Assembly (NCBI RefSeq): GCF_002288925.2
Contig: NW_022098001.1
Coordinates: 9,962,094 to 10,026,093, forward strand
From: Delphinapterus leucas
Taxonomy: Eukaryota > Chordata > Mammalia > Artiodactyla > Monodontidae
Length of the DNA: 64,000 nucleotides
Reading direction: 5' to 3'
In this document: one piece after another, positions 26,115 through 37,689 of the stretch
How positions within the stretch are numbered: the stretch's first letter is position 1
How the letters are laid out: each line of letters starts with the position of its first letter
Position numbers and translations under genes: made by a program
Notes under the pieces: model-generated
Told to the model about the DNA's origin: nothing
What the model saw: the letters and a program-made list of their open reading frames with translations, nothing else
The model's database searches: none

Positions 26115-26585
26115 TAATCTGTTTGCTAGAGCTGCCATATAAAAGTGCCATAAACTGGGTGGCTTAAAACAACAGAAACTTATAGTTTCATGGTTCTGGA
26201 GATTAGAGAGTCCCTACTCAAGGCCAGAGCAGGGCCATGCTCTGGGACTCAGGAGAATCCTTCGTTGCCTCTGGTTCTTCTGGAGGTAGCCAGCAATCCT
26301 TGTGTTCTTTGGCTTGCAGCTGGATCAGTCCAATCTCTGCCTCCATTCACATGGCACTCTCCCTGTGTATCTTCACATCAACTTCCCTCTGTGACTATCT
26401 ACTTCCAAATTTCCCTTTTTATAAGGATATCAGTCAACTCGATGAGGGCTCACCCTAATGAATTCATTTTAACTTGATTACCTCTGTAATGATCCTATTA
26501 ACAGATAAGGTCACATGATGAGATACTACAAGTTAGGAATTCAACATATCTTTTGTTGGAGACACAATTCAACCAACAAGTTTTC
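26115..26585 (-). mobile_element. MaLR LTR (MLT1/MST-like)
   Basis: Reverse complement of a MaLR solo LTR: aaactgggtggcttaaaaca, ggttctggagattagagag, ggcttgcagctgg, cttcacatc and ataaggatatcagtcaac, then agggctcaccctaatg and gacacaattcaaccaacaag. The length of about 470 bp fits the family. There is no internal retroviral coding sequence. The open frames on the plus strand are LTR sequence. Confidence 0.78.
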
Positions 26586-27755
26586 CTTCCTCTAGGAAAT
26601 GCATTTCAACAACCATCAGCAGTAGCATTCAAAGAATAATCTAAGAGGAGTTAAGCCATTTCATAATTATTCTCTTCTATACTACTATGGGTCATAATAG
26701 AATGGCAAATGGCCATTAATATGGAATATTTACTATTGTTCAAAAGAATTTACTACTGATTATAAAATTATTTTTATAATGGTGGATAAGCTATTAGTTT
26801 AGTATAACTGCCTCATCATAATTCTAACTGTATGTATTTTTTAATAAGGCCATCACCAAGATTAAATTAGCAGGTCCGATCTTTTCAAAATGCACAAATA
26901 TATATGAAAGTTAAACCAAACTGTAGAGTATACAGTAGGTGGAGCAAGGCAGAGAGAAGAGAGGAAAGAAGGAGGATGGTTTCAGTAAGGAGGCTCTATA
27001 ACATATGAATAATATTTGAACCCACTTAAAAAAACACACTTTAAAAACTAGCTCGTCACCACTAATGCTGGAATAAACAAAGATTTATCGACATTGACCT
27101 AACAGATCCAATAAAACTCTAAAAAGTATTGTTTTAAAAATATAATTTCAAATACTATTCAACGTTGATAATCTGTGTAGAAAATATACAAGAGTCTGCT
27201 TGAGGTCAAAGAAACAAGTATTAAATTATATGTAATTAATAATTTGTACAAACCCAGGAGATCTGAATTCATACTAAATTATAAAACTGTAGAATATAAC
27301 ATGTTTGGCCTATACCAACTGGAATGTTAAAGGATTAACAAAATGCCTTTTTAAAAGAGTAAACAGTGCTTTTTTTCTTTTAAATACTGCATGTTGAGCA
27401 AAAGAAGTTTTGAGTGAGAAACTGATCGGAAATTACATTTGATCACTTCAATAGACTCGCAGTCTGACAGTAAAGTAGTTCTTCACCGTTTAAAAAACTT
27501 TACATCTGCAACTGATTTCATTCCATCAGCCAAAAGATGCATTTATGCTGCCACCATTACATTTTCAGAAGAGTTTGAATTACAAAACTTGAGAGAACTT
27601 CAAAGCAATACTTAATCTAACCATTCTGATCTTGATGGCCCTGTTAAAAATAATTTAAGACACTTAACAGAAGAGAAACCCTTCAACAAAATGAGTAACA
27701 ATTGCTCTTAAATCACATTATTTTAAATTTCCTTTCATAAATCAAATGTACCAAC

Positions 27756-27976
27756 CTGGGGGTTCGAGCATTTTATCTCAAGTGACTCTAGGTCAACATG
27801 CAGACAGACAACAAATGAATGCCTCATATCAGGTCCTGTAGCGAGTAGTTTTTGAGATGTAACAGCTAGAGTAGAGGTACAACCCATAGGTTCCACTAGG
27901 CAAAGTGTCACTTGTTTTCCAAAAAGGGTGTATATGCTGAAATGATGCAAGCTGATTGTCCAAGGAAAGGCATCAC
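27756..27976 (-). CDS. VPS13B: VPS13B internal exon, 221 bp
   Basis: The acceptor is attttcag/GTGATGCC and the donor CCCCAG/gttggt on the minus strand; phase 1 to phase 0. The split glycine codon is completed from the upstream exon. It encodes GDAFPWTISLHHFSIYTLFG, then VTLCLVEPMGCTSTLAV and FVVCLHVDLESLEIKCSNPQ. I recognise this as VPS13B; the phenylalanine in IYTLFG is leucine in the human protein as I remember it. The donor (gttggt) is weaker than a consensus gtaagt, so inclusion may depend on exonic signals. No break is seen. Confidence 0.95.
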
Positions 27977-28463
27977 CTGAAAATGGGTACAAAAGTGGGT
28001 AGGGAGGCACACAAACAAAAATATAGTTAATTGTCACTTGATAGTAAGGTATCTACTGTTAATATTTGAAATATAAAACAGTTAATATGGCATCATAAAT
28101 AGCGTATACTGTATCCCAGAGACCAACATGTTAAACAGTTTACATGTTATATAAGGGTTACCTTTTAAAAATGTTTATATTTGTATTTATTATAACATAC
28201 TACTATATCAATAATTATGTACATTATAAAACATACAAAAGTAGAAATTAAGGAAATGAGATAAAAATATAAATACAAGTTCTAACTTTTTCTTCCCTCA
28301 CCCTTGTACTAGTGGGTTGTACAGTGCAACTGCTGGGATGTATGCATTATATCTTGGAGACCACAGAGAATGTGTTAAATTAGGAAAATTAGGAAAATGA
28401 ACTAAAGGTGACCACAGATCTGACTGCAGAATAAAAAAAGAATAAACAATTTACTATGGTCTG

Positions 28464-28600
28464 TTGGGCCATCTGCATCAGAGTCATATGGGTGCTGATA
28501 TAAAATACAGATTCCTGGTTTCTACTTCAGACCTACTTAATCAGAAATCTCTGATGGTTAAGACCCAGGACACACGTACATATCTTCAGTTGGTGATTCT
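28464..28600 (+). mobile_element. MER20-type hAT MITE
   Basis: gcatcagagtcatatgggtg, atacagattcctggtttcta, agacctacttaatcagaaat, ctctgatggttaagacccag and gttggtgattcttat follow the MER20 consensus order. Confidence 0.75.
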
Positions 28601-30095
28601 TATATATGTTATTTTTAAATCAAGTATATTTTATTTAAAAATAAAAGTACTCACATTTCAGAATTAAAAGCAAAATTTCTTTGTTTTAAATTTTTTCCTT
28701 TTATTGATTTACCAGAGAAAAAAATTGTTAATATAAATTTATGAGATAAAACTATCTTTTTTTTATTGTGGCTATAGATAAAATACTTTGTGAAATAGCA
28801 TTAAAAATGTACTCAGTATTAAAACATTCATAAATATTCATTACTGGGATGCCAATTTGATGGAAAATATGTTCCTATGACTTGTATTTTTGACTTTGCA
28901 ATTCTACTAGCACTTGATAGTATAGATAGTATAATACAGACTTCTTTTTAAGTATCTAGTTTTAAAACAAATTGAAAATATTTATCTTTTAATTAGAGAG
29001 GTACTAGTGTCTCACTGAAAATAACTTAGAAAATATAATATATAAAGAAAAAAATCAAAACCAGTCATAATTCACCTTCCATCTTGCTACTCCCAGGAAT
29101 ATGCACTATTAACATTGTTATTATTTTTCCTTCAAGTCTTTTTTGTTCCCCCCTGTAGTGTTGGACACGCCCACACAGAGTTGGAACCAGATCACATCGT
29201 ACTATTAGGTTCATATTATTTTTTAGTAAGGAAAAAAATACCAAGTGAATAACTAAGTAGATCATGCTATAAACATATATACTAAAGGAATATAAATAAG
29301 TATTTGAATTGTGAATGGTGATACTCAGGGGATGCTACAAGATAGATTCTCATATGTTTGAACATTCAAAATGTCTTGATCAAGTAGTTAATAAAATTAA
29401 AATCAGAAACTTCGAAATTGAGACCTGGATAATAAAATAAATCTAGCTACATAGCAGTCCACAACAACTTGACTGGAAACAATGGAAACTGCATAATAAT
29501 ATGTGGTCAGCATCGTGGTACTCTGCCTGTCTTAAGACTTAAAATATTTTGCCCGCAGGAAAGAATGACAAACTTTAAATCATCTGTAACTAATTCTGAA
29601 ATTATTTTAAAACCTACACAAAGTTCCAGGCTATTTACAAAATAAAGGCTTTGCCAAATTTGTCTTAAAATACTTTGGAATGATTTCAGGTTACATATTT
29701 TAAAATCTGTAGTGAGCTATACATAGTCTTTCAAATTTTATGTTATCCAAGAAATGTTAAATGGTGATTATGTTGGGTAAAAAGCACCACATTTAAATTC
29801 ATGAAATAGAAAAAAAGAATTCCAAATGACATTGGTACTATCTCAGATATATGTCTCTGCTTCTTCTTTGGAATCAGACCATAACCTGAAATTGGGTATA
29901 CCATATTCTAAGCCTTAAACAGAACCTTTTAAGGTAATATTTTACGTCCATTTATTTAACAAGCATATCATCTATTTTAAAAAGTACACTCTATCTAGAA
30001 GAGCTTAACATGTAATGACAAACATTCCCACAATTAATCACTGTGAAAAAATTATCAAAACATAACACATCATTACCTGCACACCTATTCCTTTT

Positions 30096-30117
30096 ACACA
30101 CACACACACACACACAC
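30096..30117. repeat. (CA)n microsatellite
   Basis: Eleven uninterrupted AC units, followed by CCCC. Likely length-polymorphic. Confidence 0.95.
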
Positions 30118-31492
30118 CCCAAAATAAAAAGCACCTCATCTATTTACAACACTGGCAATATACTGTTCTGAGGACTCCATAAAATATGCTCAGATATCCG
30201 TGACGGACCAGGATCATGTACTATTCTGAGACCTTCAAGACTAGTATTTTAACTTTAATGAGAAAGTGCTAAGGCTATAAAATGAGTCTTTCATTTTAGA
30301 AAAATTATTTATTGCTGCCAGAATTCAGAAATAGTCAAATTGTCTAAAGAACAAGAAAAAATAAAAACAAAGCAGGAGGACTGAAAATATCATTTCTGTG
30401 TGAATTTGTGAAACCTCTATACTATTAACAGAGAAAAGAATACCAATAAATTAATTCTCAAAAAATGATAACCAAACACTAATGAACTTCAGATGAGTTA
30501 ACGTAAAAGAAAGTGAGTATGGCAAAGCTTTGAGACAAAATGAATAAATAGAATTCAGTGTGAGACTATGTGATACATGTGTCAACAGTGGGGGAGAGGG
30601 ACCCTGATCATATACATCTAATTTACAGTCTTCAATACTGGTGGGCAGGGATCAATATTCTGCAAAGAGAATTGGTCTTTCCCTTTCTAAAGATGCTGTG
30701 CTTTATTATAGGAAAAAGTATATATACTTTGCACCAAGGTAAATCACCTTACAAAGATCAATATGGAAAATGAAGAAAGAAAACTGTTCAATATTAGAGA
30801 TACTCCCCCTCAGTTTTCTTTATTTCATAACCTTAGTCATTACGTGTCTTTAGAAACAAACAAAAAGGTGTCTTTCCTCTTCTTCTTAACTCTTTTCCCT
30901 ATGTCCCACAATCCAGTATGTCTCAGGCAGGTTTTTATTTCAAATATGAAATAGTGTAATGAGGAATATTTTACTGCTAATTGTGAGGGTTAACAATTTG
31001 GAAACAGATGCAGTGTATTCTACAAACATAAATGAGCCAAAAGTGCTGACCCTGTTTCCCCAAACCACTTAGCACTAAACTGATTTACAGACAGTTGAGA
31101 TAAAGGGTTTCTTTAATTCTACATGATATTAATTTAAGCAGTGGGAATGTTCGAGGAATGAAGGCATTAAAAAAGATATAAAGCATAATCAATTCTCCTG
31201 GCAGAGGAGAACTGCTGAAATGTCTGGAAGAGAAGGAAATGAAAATGAGCAACATATAGTTTTATTTGCTCTGTAACCAAATTTCTACTTTGGAAGAAAA
31301 TACTGCTTTGTATTAGGAAATGTAAAATGTATTGCATGTATAACATAATATAAATTAAAAATATATTAAATTTATATAAATATATAAAAGTTATACTGAA
31401 AAATATGATTATTAAATCATGATAAAATAGATAATTCATTTCAAATTTGTGAAATATTTTCTTCATATCTAGAAACCCAAGCATTCAGTGCT

Positions 31493-31901
31493 TGATTCAC
31501 TTTTTTAATCCTTCCACAGGCCTTTGTGCATATATAAATGTTTATAAACTCAGCATGTATTAAAAAAAAAAAGGGTGTGTGTGTTTCCCTGGTGGCGCAG
31601 TGGTTAAGAATCTGCCTTCCAATGCAGGGGAGACGGGTTCGAGCCCTGGTCCGGAAAGATCCAACATGCCGCGGAGCAACTAAGCCCGTGCGCCACAACT
31701 ACTGAGCCTGTGCTCTAGAGCCCGCGAGCCACAACTACTGAAGCCCATGCACCTAGAGCCTGTGCTCCGCAACGAGAAGGCCGCGCACCGCAACAAAGAG
31801 TAGCCCCTGCTCGCGGCAACTAGAGAAAGCCCGCGCGCAGCAACGAAGACCCAATGCAGCCAAAAATAAATAAATAAAATAAATAAATTTATTTTAAAAA
31901 A
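31493..31901 (+). mobile_element. CHR SINE (long form) with an 88-bp non-SINE 5' extension
   Basis: The SINE core starts near 31581 (tttccctggtggcgcagtgg) and ends in a TAAA-rich tail. The only convincing target duplication, aagcattcagtgct, is at 31479-31492 and 31902-31915. It therefore encloses an extra 88 bp (31493-31580) ending in an A-run and ggtgtgtgtg. Confidence 0.8.
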
Positions 31902-33395
31902 AAGCATTCAGTGCTAACTAGTATTCACGTCTGAATATTACTGGTTTAATCATAACTTAATCATCAAATTTTCATTACTGTATAAAGAAATGTAATACTG
32001 TTTTTTAAAATTCCTTAAAACTTATGACTGCAAATATAAACAAGGCAAAACCAGAACAATTATTGCTTTTAAAACTAAAAGTAACCTCAAAGACTAGTGC
32101 TGTCCTTCAAGCAATTAATATATCAGTAATTACAGTTTTAAAAGAGGTGTCGAAATTATAGCAATGCAGAATTTATTTAAGGTCATATGGTCAGCTAACA
32201 AGACATACCCTCAGTTGCTACAGCTTGTCAAGATACGTTACAATTAAACATTTTCTAAAGTGACTTACCACTAACTAATGGCACTTCTTACCTCACTTAA
32301 ATTATTACATAGACACTTACATAATTAAGGAAACATTATCATAAAATATTTCTTGGGTCTCATGACTCAGTGATATGATATATGGATTATAACTTAAAAA
32401 ATAAATATAGGGTAGTTTAAATATCCTTATTTTTAAATGCTATTTTTTGCTTCCTGATTGTTTTCTACTTTAGCTTTTTCTTAAATAAATGAATAGCCAA
32501 TTATTCCTTATTAAGTTTTTTATTGAACATGTACTTTACAAACACCGTGTCCTCAAAACTTTAATAACATAAGAAATGTGATTAAGACATGATTCCCTTT
32601 CCAAAACATTTTCAGCTATATACATTATATTTACAAAAATAATAAAAAATACTTATAATCATTTACAACACAAACATCCTAGATAATAAATTCACTTATC
32701 ATTTCCCTTAACATAACACATAGTACATGTAGACATTTTAGTCAATTTGAGTTAAATCTATTACCTTCCCAAGACTTCTGCAAAATAATTGTTTACTGCT
32801 ATTAGATGAAAGTCAAGACTGACTAATGCATAAAAGCTTTGCCATGTTAACCTTCCTAATAAACGAGTATTTGTTAGGAATAAAAGATACACATTTGTGT
32901 ATTCATTTTATATTACTGACAGAGTATATCAATTTACGTAAGTTGATAAACTGGTTTACTGAGTGCATTAGAACACTATGACACTGCCTCTACAGCATGA
33001 GCCTGGATTTTGCACCAGGAGACTTAGGTAAATATCCTAGCTCTAACTATCCCTTAGTATTAGAGGAGAAATGTTAATTCCTAATTCCTCTGTTTTTTCC
33101 ACATGAAGTGCTAAGCCATTTCATGCCTTTTCCTTCACAAGAACTGAGTGGACTATTTCATTACAGTAAAAGAACCAACTTAGTGACAAAAGAAAAGATA
33201 TAAGAATAAAGATCAAAGAAAAAGCAAAAAAGTTTTTAAAAAAAAGGTAAAAAGTAAAGTCCTGATTAATTTCACTTCTTTCATTATTTGGTATTACTAT
33301 TTAAAGAAGTTTTTTGGAAGACAAGAAGTTCATATATGACCCAAGGACCCTTTCAGTTCAAGAAACTATTCCAAATACTAAATTAAAGAGTTTGG

Positions 33396-33563
33396 GGACT
33401 TCCCTGGTGGTCCACTGGTTAAGGCTTTGCCTTCCAATGCAGGGGGTGCGGGTTTGATCCCTGGTCAGGTAGCTAAGATCTCCCACACGCCTCACGGCCA
33501 AAAAAAAAAGACAAAACAACCATAAAACAGAAGCAATACTGTAACGAATTCAATAAAGACTTT
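33396..33563 (+). mobile_element. tRNA-derived SINE (CHR/Bov-tA2-like)
   Basis: The head is ggggacttccctggtggtcc with the B box ggtttgatccc. The tail segment is cataaaacagaagcaatact followed by ttcaataaagactttaaa, a known 3' end of this group. Target duplications are unclear. Confidence 0.88.
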
Positions 33564-34299
33564 AAAAGAAGTGTGATAAATGAAAGAGTCTGAATCAATG
33601 AATTATATTTCATGAAAACCTCATACAGAAGGGAATTATATGGAAGAAAACCTGAGCCCTGGTGATCATGTTTATCCATAACTTTGCACCTCAAGTACGG
33701 TTTCATTCCCTGGGGCTCAGGTGAACCACTTTGAAAACATGCTAAAGCTGACAGGTATGACCAGGGACTAGCTGTGAAATTAGGAATAGAGCAATTTTTG
33801 GTATTGAAAATAAATGTTACTCTGTAGCACAAGATTCTATCATGTTATCAGTGCCAACTGATGGACAATCTAGGTCAAACAGTTACCTAAGGATATAAAA
33901 AAGGAACAAAGAAGTCAGGTATGTGACAATCTTACAGATTTGTAAACTGTCAGAGAAAAGGTGACAGGATAAGTACAGGTATAGATGAGAATACCTAGTA
34001 AAGCTATAAATATGAAGAACACCTATCTTTAAAGAAAGTGTAGAGGAAAGGAGCCCATGAATGATATTCAAAAGAAGTAGCCCCTATCCACAGAAAAAAA
34101 ATCAAGGAAAGTGGTCATCCAGAAGAAAGAATTTCAAAAAAGAATCAATGAACATCAAGGATTAAAACGTTTCCATTGGATTTGCAAATAAGAGGTTTGT
34201 TCTGTTAACTGAGTAAGCTGAAAGAAATTTTAGCATTTTTATATGACAACAAGGATTAAATAAGGAGGTTATAATTGATGAAGCAAGTTCTGTAAAAAT

Positions 34300-34350
34300 G
34301 TAGTGCATAGCATATAGTATGCACTCAATAAATGTTTGCTTTATGAAGGA
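34300..34350 (+). mobile_element. L2 3' end
   Basis: tagtgcatagcatatagtat followed by gcactcaataaatgtttgct is the L2 3' terminus in sense. A (GGAA)/(GGGA)n run follows at about 34348-34386. Confidence 0.65.
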
Positions 34351-34459
34351 AGGAAGGAAGGAAAGGAGAAAGGGAGGGAGGGATGGACTGAGATGGATAA
34401 ATGAATAAAAATGGCTTGGCCCTAAGCAATATCAGCAGATGAAAGACTTAATCCAGGTA

Positions 34460-34980
34460 AGGTAGATTCATTTGTTAAACAAGTATTTACTGAATTAAAT
34501 ATATGCTAGATATTATTCTAGGATCTAGGAAAAGAGCAGTGAACAATATAACCTCACTGTTCTCATGGATCTTGCCTTCTAGTTGTGAAAAGAAGGATAA
34601 TAAACTAATAATTAAATGACATATAGTATGTTGATGGTCCTAGATGTTCTGAAGAGCACTTAAGCAGGGTAACAGAACAAGGCGCTGCCACTTTAAGACA
34701 GGATAGTCCAGAAAAGCCACTCTGATAAAATGACATTCCATAGAGACATAAGGCAACAGGCTACTTGGGAAAAAAGTGTTCTAGAAGGTGAATAGTAAGT
34801 GTAAAAGTCCTGTATCAGGACCCTGTTTGGATGGGAAGTTGTCAATGCTTTCATTAAGGTAATAAGGAGGTTGTATGCTGCGTAGGGGAAATAATCAGAT
34901 AACCTTGAGGAAAGTGGTGAAAATTTATAATAGCTTTTATAGGGAGTGGAAAGGTATTAAAGGAAGTATAAAAAGTTTAC
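34460..34980 (-). mobile_element. L2 relic
   Basis: Starts with the inverted L2 end (aacaagtatttactgaatta) and continues gagcagtgaacaatataacc, tgttctcatggatcttgcct and tctagttgtg. It ends in unclassified sequence. Confidence 0.6.
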
Positions 34981-35094
34981 AAAATTATCAATGAGGGCCA
35001 GAAGTCATTTTCTCCCAAAAAACTGTCAAGAACTTCAGAAAAGAAGCTTAAATGTCAAATAGTTGGAACGATCCAAGGCTACACTTCCTTCCAA

Positions 35095-35270
35095 GAAACT
35101 GAGAATCCACAATATCCAAAATATATAAAGAACTCATGCAACTCAATATCATAAAAACAACCTGATTAAAAAATGGGCAGAGGATCTGAATAGACATTTT
35201 TCCAAAGAAGACATACAGATGGCCAACAGACACAGGAAAAGATGCTCAACAAAACTAATCATTAGGGAAT
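35095..35270 (+). mobile_element. Old L1 ORF2 fragment at the left edge of the young L1
   Basis: Sense ORF2 landmarks atataaagaactcatgcaac, aatgggcagaggatctgaat and tttttccaaagaagacatac end abruptly at cattagggaa, immediately before the young L1. The expected continuation is not on the other side. Confidence 0.8.
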
Positions 35271-35944
35271 AGTGAAGGCAGGGGGACCTTGAAGATGGCG
35301 GAAGAGTAAGATGCGGAGATCACCTTCCTCCCCACAGATACACCAGAAATACATCTACACGTGGAACAACTCCTACAGAACACCTACTGAAGGCTGGCAG
35401 AAGACCTCAGACCTCCCAAAAGGCAAGAAACTCCCCACGTACCTGGGTAGGGCAAAAGAAAAAAAGAAAAAACTGAGACAAAAGAATAGGGACGGCACCT
35501 GCACCAGTGGGAGGGAGCTGTGAAGGAGGAAAAGTTTCCACACACTAGGAAGCACCTTCGCGGGCGGAGACTGCGGGAGGCGGAGGGGGGAGCTTCGGGA
35601 CCGCGGAGGAGTGCACAGCAACGGGTGCGGAGGGCAAAGCGGGGAGATTCCCGCACAGAGGATCGGTGCCGACCGGCACTCACCAGCCCGAGAGGCTTGT
35701 CTGCTCACCCGCCGGGGCGGGCGGGGCTGTGAGCTGAGGCTCGGGTTTCGGTTTCGGACGGAGCGCAGGGAGAGGACTGGGGTTGGCGGCTTGAAAATAG
35801 CCTGAAGGGGTTAGTGCACCACGGCTAGCCGGGAGGGAGTCCCGGGAAAAGTCTGCACCTGCCTAAGAGGCAAGAGACTTTTTCTTCCCTCTTTGTTTCC
35901 TGGTGCACGAGGAGAGGGGTTTAAGAGCGCTGCTTAAAGGAACT

Positions 35945-36035
35945 CCAGAGACGGGCGCGAGCCGCGGCTAAAAGCGCGAACCCCAGAGACGGGCGCGAGC
36001 CGCGGCTAAAAGCGCGGACCCCAGAGACGGGCGGG
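35945..36035 (+). repeat. 38-bp tandem repeat in the L1 5' UTR
   Basis: The unit starting ccagagacgggcgcgagccg occurs at 35945, 35983 and 36021 (period 38, about 2.4 copies). The first two copies are nearly identical and the third diverges after 14 bases. It is CpG-dense and lies in the presumed promoter. Confidence 0.9.
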
Positions 36036-36519
36036 AGACGCTAAGGCTGCTGCTGCCGCCACCAAGTAGCCTTGTGTGCGAGCACAGGTCACTCTCCACA
36101 CCCCTCTTCCGCGGAGCCTGTGCAACCTGCCACTGGCAGGTTCCCGGGATCCAGGGACAACTTCCCCGGGAGAACGCACGGCAGGCCTCAGGCTGGAGCA
36201 ACGTCACGCCGGCCTCTGCCGCCGCAGGCCCGCCCCGCACGCAGTGCCCCTCCCGGCCCCCCCTTCCCCCCCCGGCCTTAGTGCGCCGGAGCCCCCGAAT
36301 CAGCGGCTCCTTTAACCCCGTCCTGTCTGAGCATAAAACAGACGCCCTCCAGCGACCTACACGCAGAGGCAGGGCCAAATCCAAAGCTGAGCTCCTGTGA
36401 GCTGCGAGAACAAAGAAGAGAAAGGGAAATCCCTCCCAGCAGCCTCAGAAGCAGCGGATTAAAGCTCCACAATCAACTTCATATACCCTGCATCTGTGTA
36501 ATACCTGAATAGACAAGGA

Positions 36520-37000
36520 ATGATCCCAAATTGAGGAGGTGGACTTTAGAAGCGAGATCTATGATTTTTTTTCCTTTTCCTCTTTTTGTGAATGTGTATG
36601 TGTATGCTTCTGTGTGAGATCTTGTCTGTATAGTCTTGCTTCCACCATTTGTCCTAGGGTTCTATCCGTCCGTGGTTTTTAAAAAAATTTTTTTTCTTAA
36701 TAATTAATTTTAATAACTTTATTATACTTTACCTTCTTTCCTTCTTTCTTTCTTGCTTTCTTTCCTTCCTTCCCTCCTTTAGACAACGAATCACCCCAAA
36801 TTGAGGAGGTGGTCTCTGAGAGCAAGATTTATGATTTTTCCCCCTTTACCTCTTTTTCTGAGGGTGTATGTGTACGCTTCTGTGTAAGATTTTCTCTGTA
36901 TAGCTTTGCTTCCAACATTTGTCCTAAGGTTCTATCCGTCCCTTTTTTTTTTAAATAAGTATTTTTTAATTCAATAACTTTATTATACTTTATTTTTACT
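36520..37000 (+). repeat. About 264-bp tandem duplication in the L1 5' UTR
   Basis: The segment beginning ccaaattgaggaggtgg (36529) recurs at about 36793. Shared landmarks in both copies are the tgtgtatgtgtatgcttctgtg-like run, tagtcttgcttcca/tagctttgcttcca and tttgtcct-aggttctatccgtcc, each followed by a T-run and a CCTT-rich tract. The copies differ at many single bases, so the duplication predates this insertion. Confidence 0.85.
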
Positions 37001-37689
37001 GTATCTTCTTTCTGTCTTTTTTCCTTCTTTCCCTCCTTCCTTCCTTCCTTCCTTTCTCCCTCCCTCCCTCCCTCCTTTGTTTCCTTCTTTCCTTCTTTGC
37101 TTCTCTTTTCCTTCCTTCCTTCCCTCCTTTCCTTCTTTCTTTCCTCATACTTCTACTAATTCTCTCTACTTTTTCTCCCTTTTATTCTGAGCCGTGTGGA
37201 TAAAAGGCTCTTGGTGCTCCAGCCAGGAGTCAGGGCTCTGCCTCTGAGGTAGGAGAGCCAACTTCAGGACACTGGTCAACAAGAGACCTCCCAGCTCCAC
37301 ATAATATTAAACGGCGAAAATCTCCCAGAGACCTCCATCTTAACACCAGCACCCAGCTTCACTCAACGACCAGCAAGCCACAGTGCTGGACAACCTATGC
37401 CAAACAACTAGCAAAACAGGAACACAACCCCACCCATTAGCAGAGAGGCTGCCTAAAATCATAATAAGGCCACAGACACCCCAAAACACACCACCAGACG
37501 TGAACCTGCCCACTAGAGAGACAAGATCCAGCCTCACCCACCACAACACAGGCACTAGTCCCTTCTACCAGGAAGCCTACACAACCCACTGAACCAACCT
37601 TAGCCACTGGAGACAGACATCAAAAACAGCGGGTACTACGACCCTGCAGCGGGCAAAAAGGAGACCCCAAATACAGTAAGATAAGCAAA

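Larger units (their letters stand above)
15479..27755 (-). other. VPS13B: VPS13B intron, about 12.3 kb
   Basis: The intron holds plus-strand L1 pieces (17205-17920, 19740-20050), a minus-strand L1 tract (20050-20440 and about 21600-26110) interrupted by three SINEs and a MITE, L2 relics and a MaLR LTR (26115-26585). At 15640-15720 there is a TA/TAT-rich stretch. Bases 15720-17200, 18470-19730, 20500-21600 and 26600-27750 show nothing I can classify beyond AT-rich intron and possible short MIR pieces near 18595 and 20820-20930. Confidence 0.85.
35276..37689 (+). promoter_or_regulatory. L1 5' UTR / internal promoter, CpG-rich
   Basis: About 2.4 kb precede ORF1. Bases 35540-36300 are strongly GC- and CpG-rich against an otherwise AT-rich window, as expected of an L1 promoter island. 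Two internal duplications (38-bp units at 35945-36035; about 264-bp units at 36520-37000) and long pyrimidine tracts (36740-36780, 37010-37150) follow. L1 5' UTRs of other mammals carry a sense Pol II promoter and often an antisense promoter. Here an antisense transcript would run in the sense direction of VPS13B (inference). Confidence 0.75.

Noticed and set aside
26190..26477. Open frames of 73 and 95 codons
   Set aside because: They are in the MaLR LTR read in antisense; no family similarity and no splice context.
31167..31484. Minus-strand open frame of 105 codons
   Set aside because: AT-rich, composed largely of Ile/Leu/Phe/Tyr, no recognisable motif and no splice-phase fit to VPS13B.
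35540..36400. CpG-rich block with many overlapping open frames, possible host promoter or gene start
   Set aside because: It is the 5' UTR of the full-length L1, directly followed by ORF1 at the expected distance. No host exon begins here.
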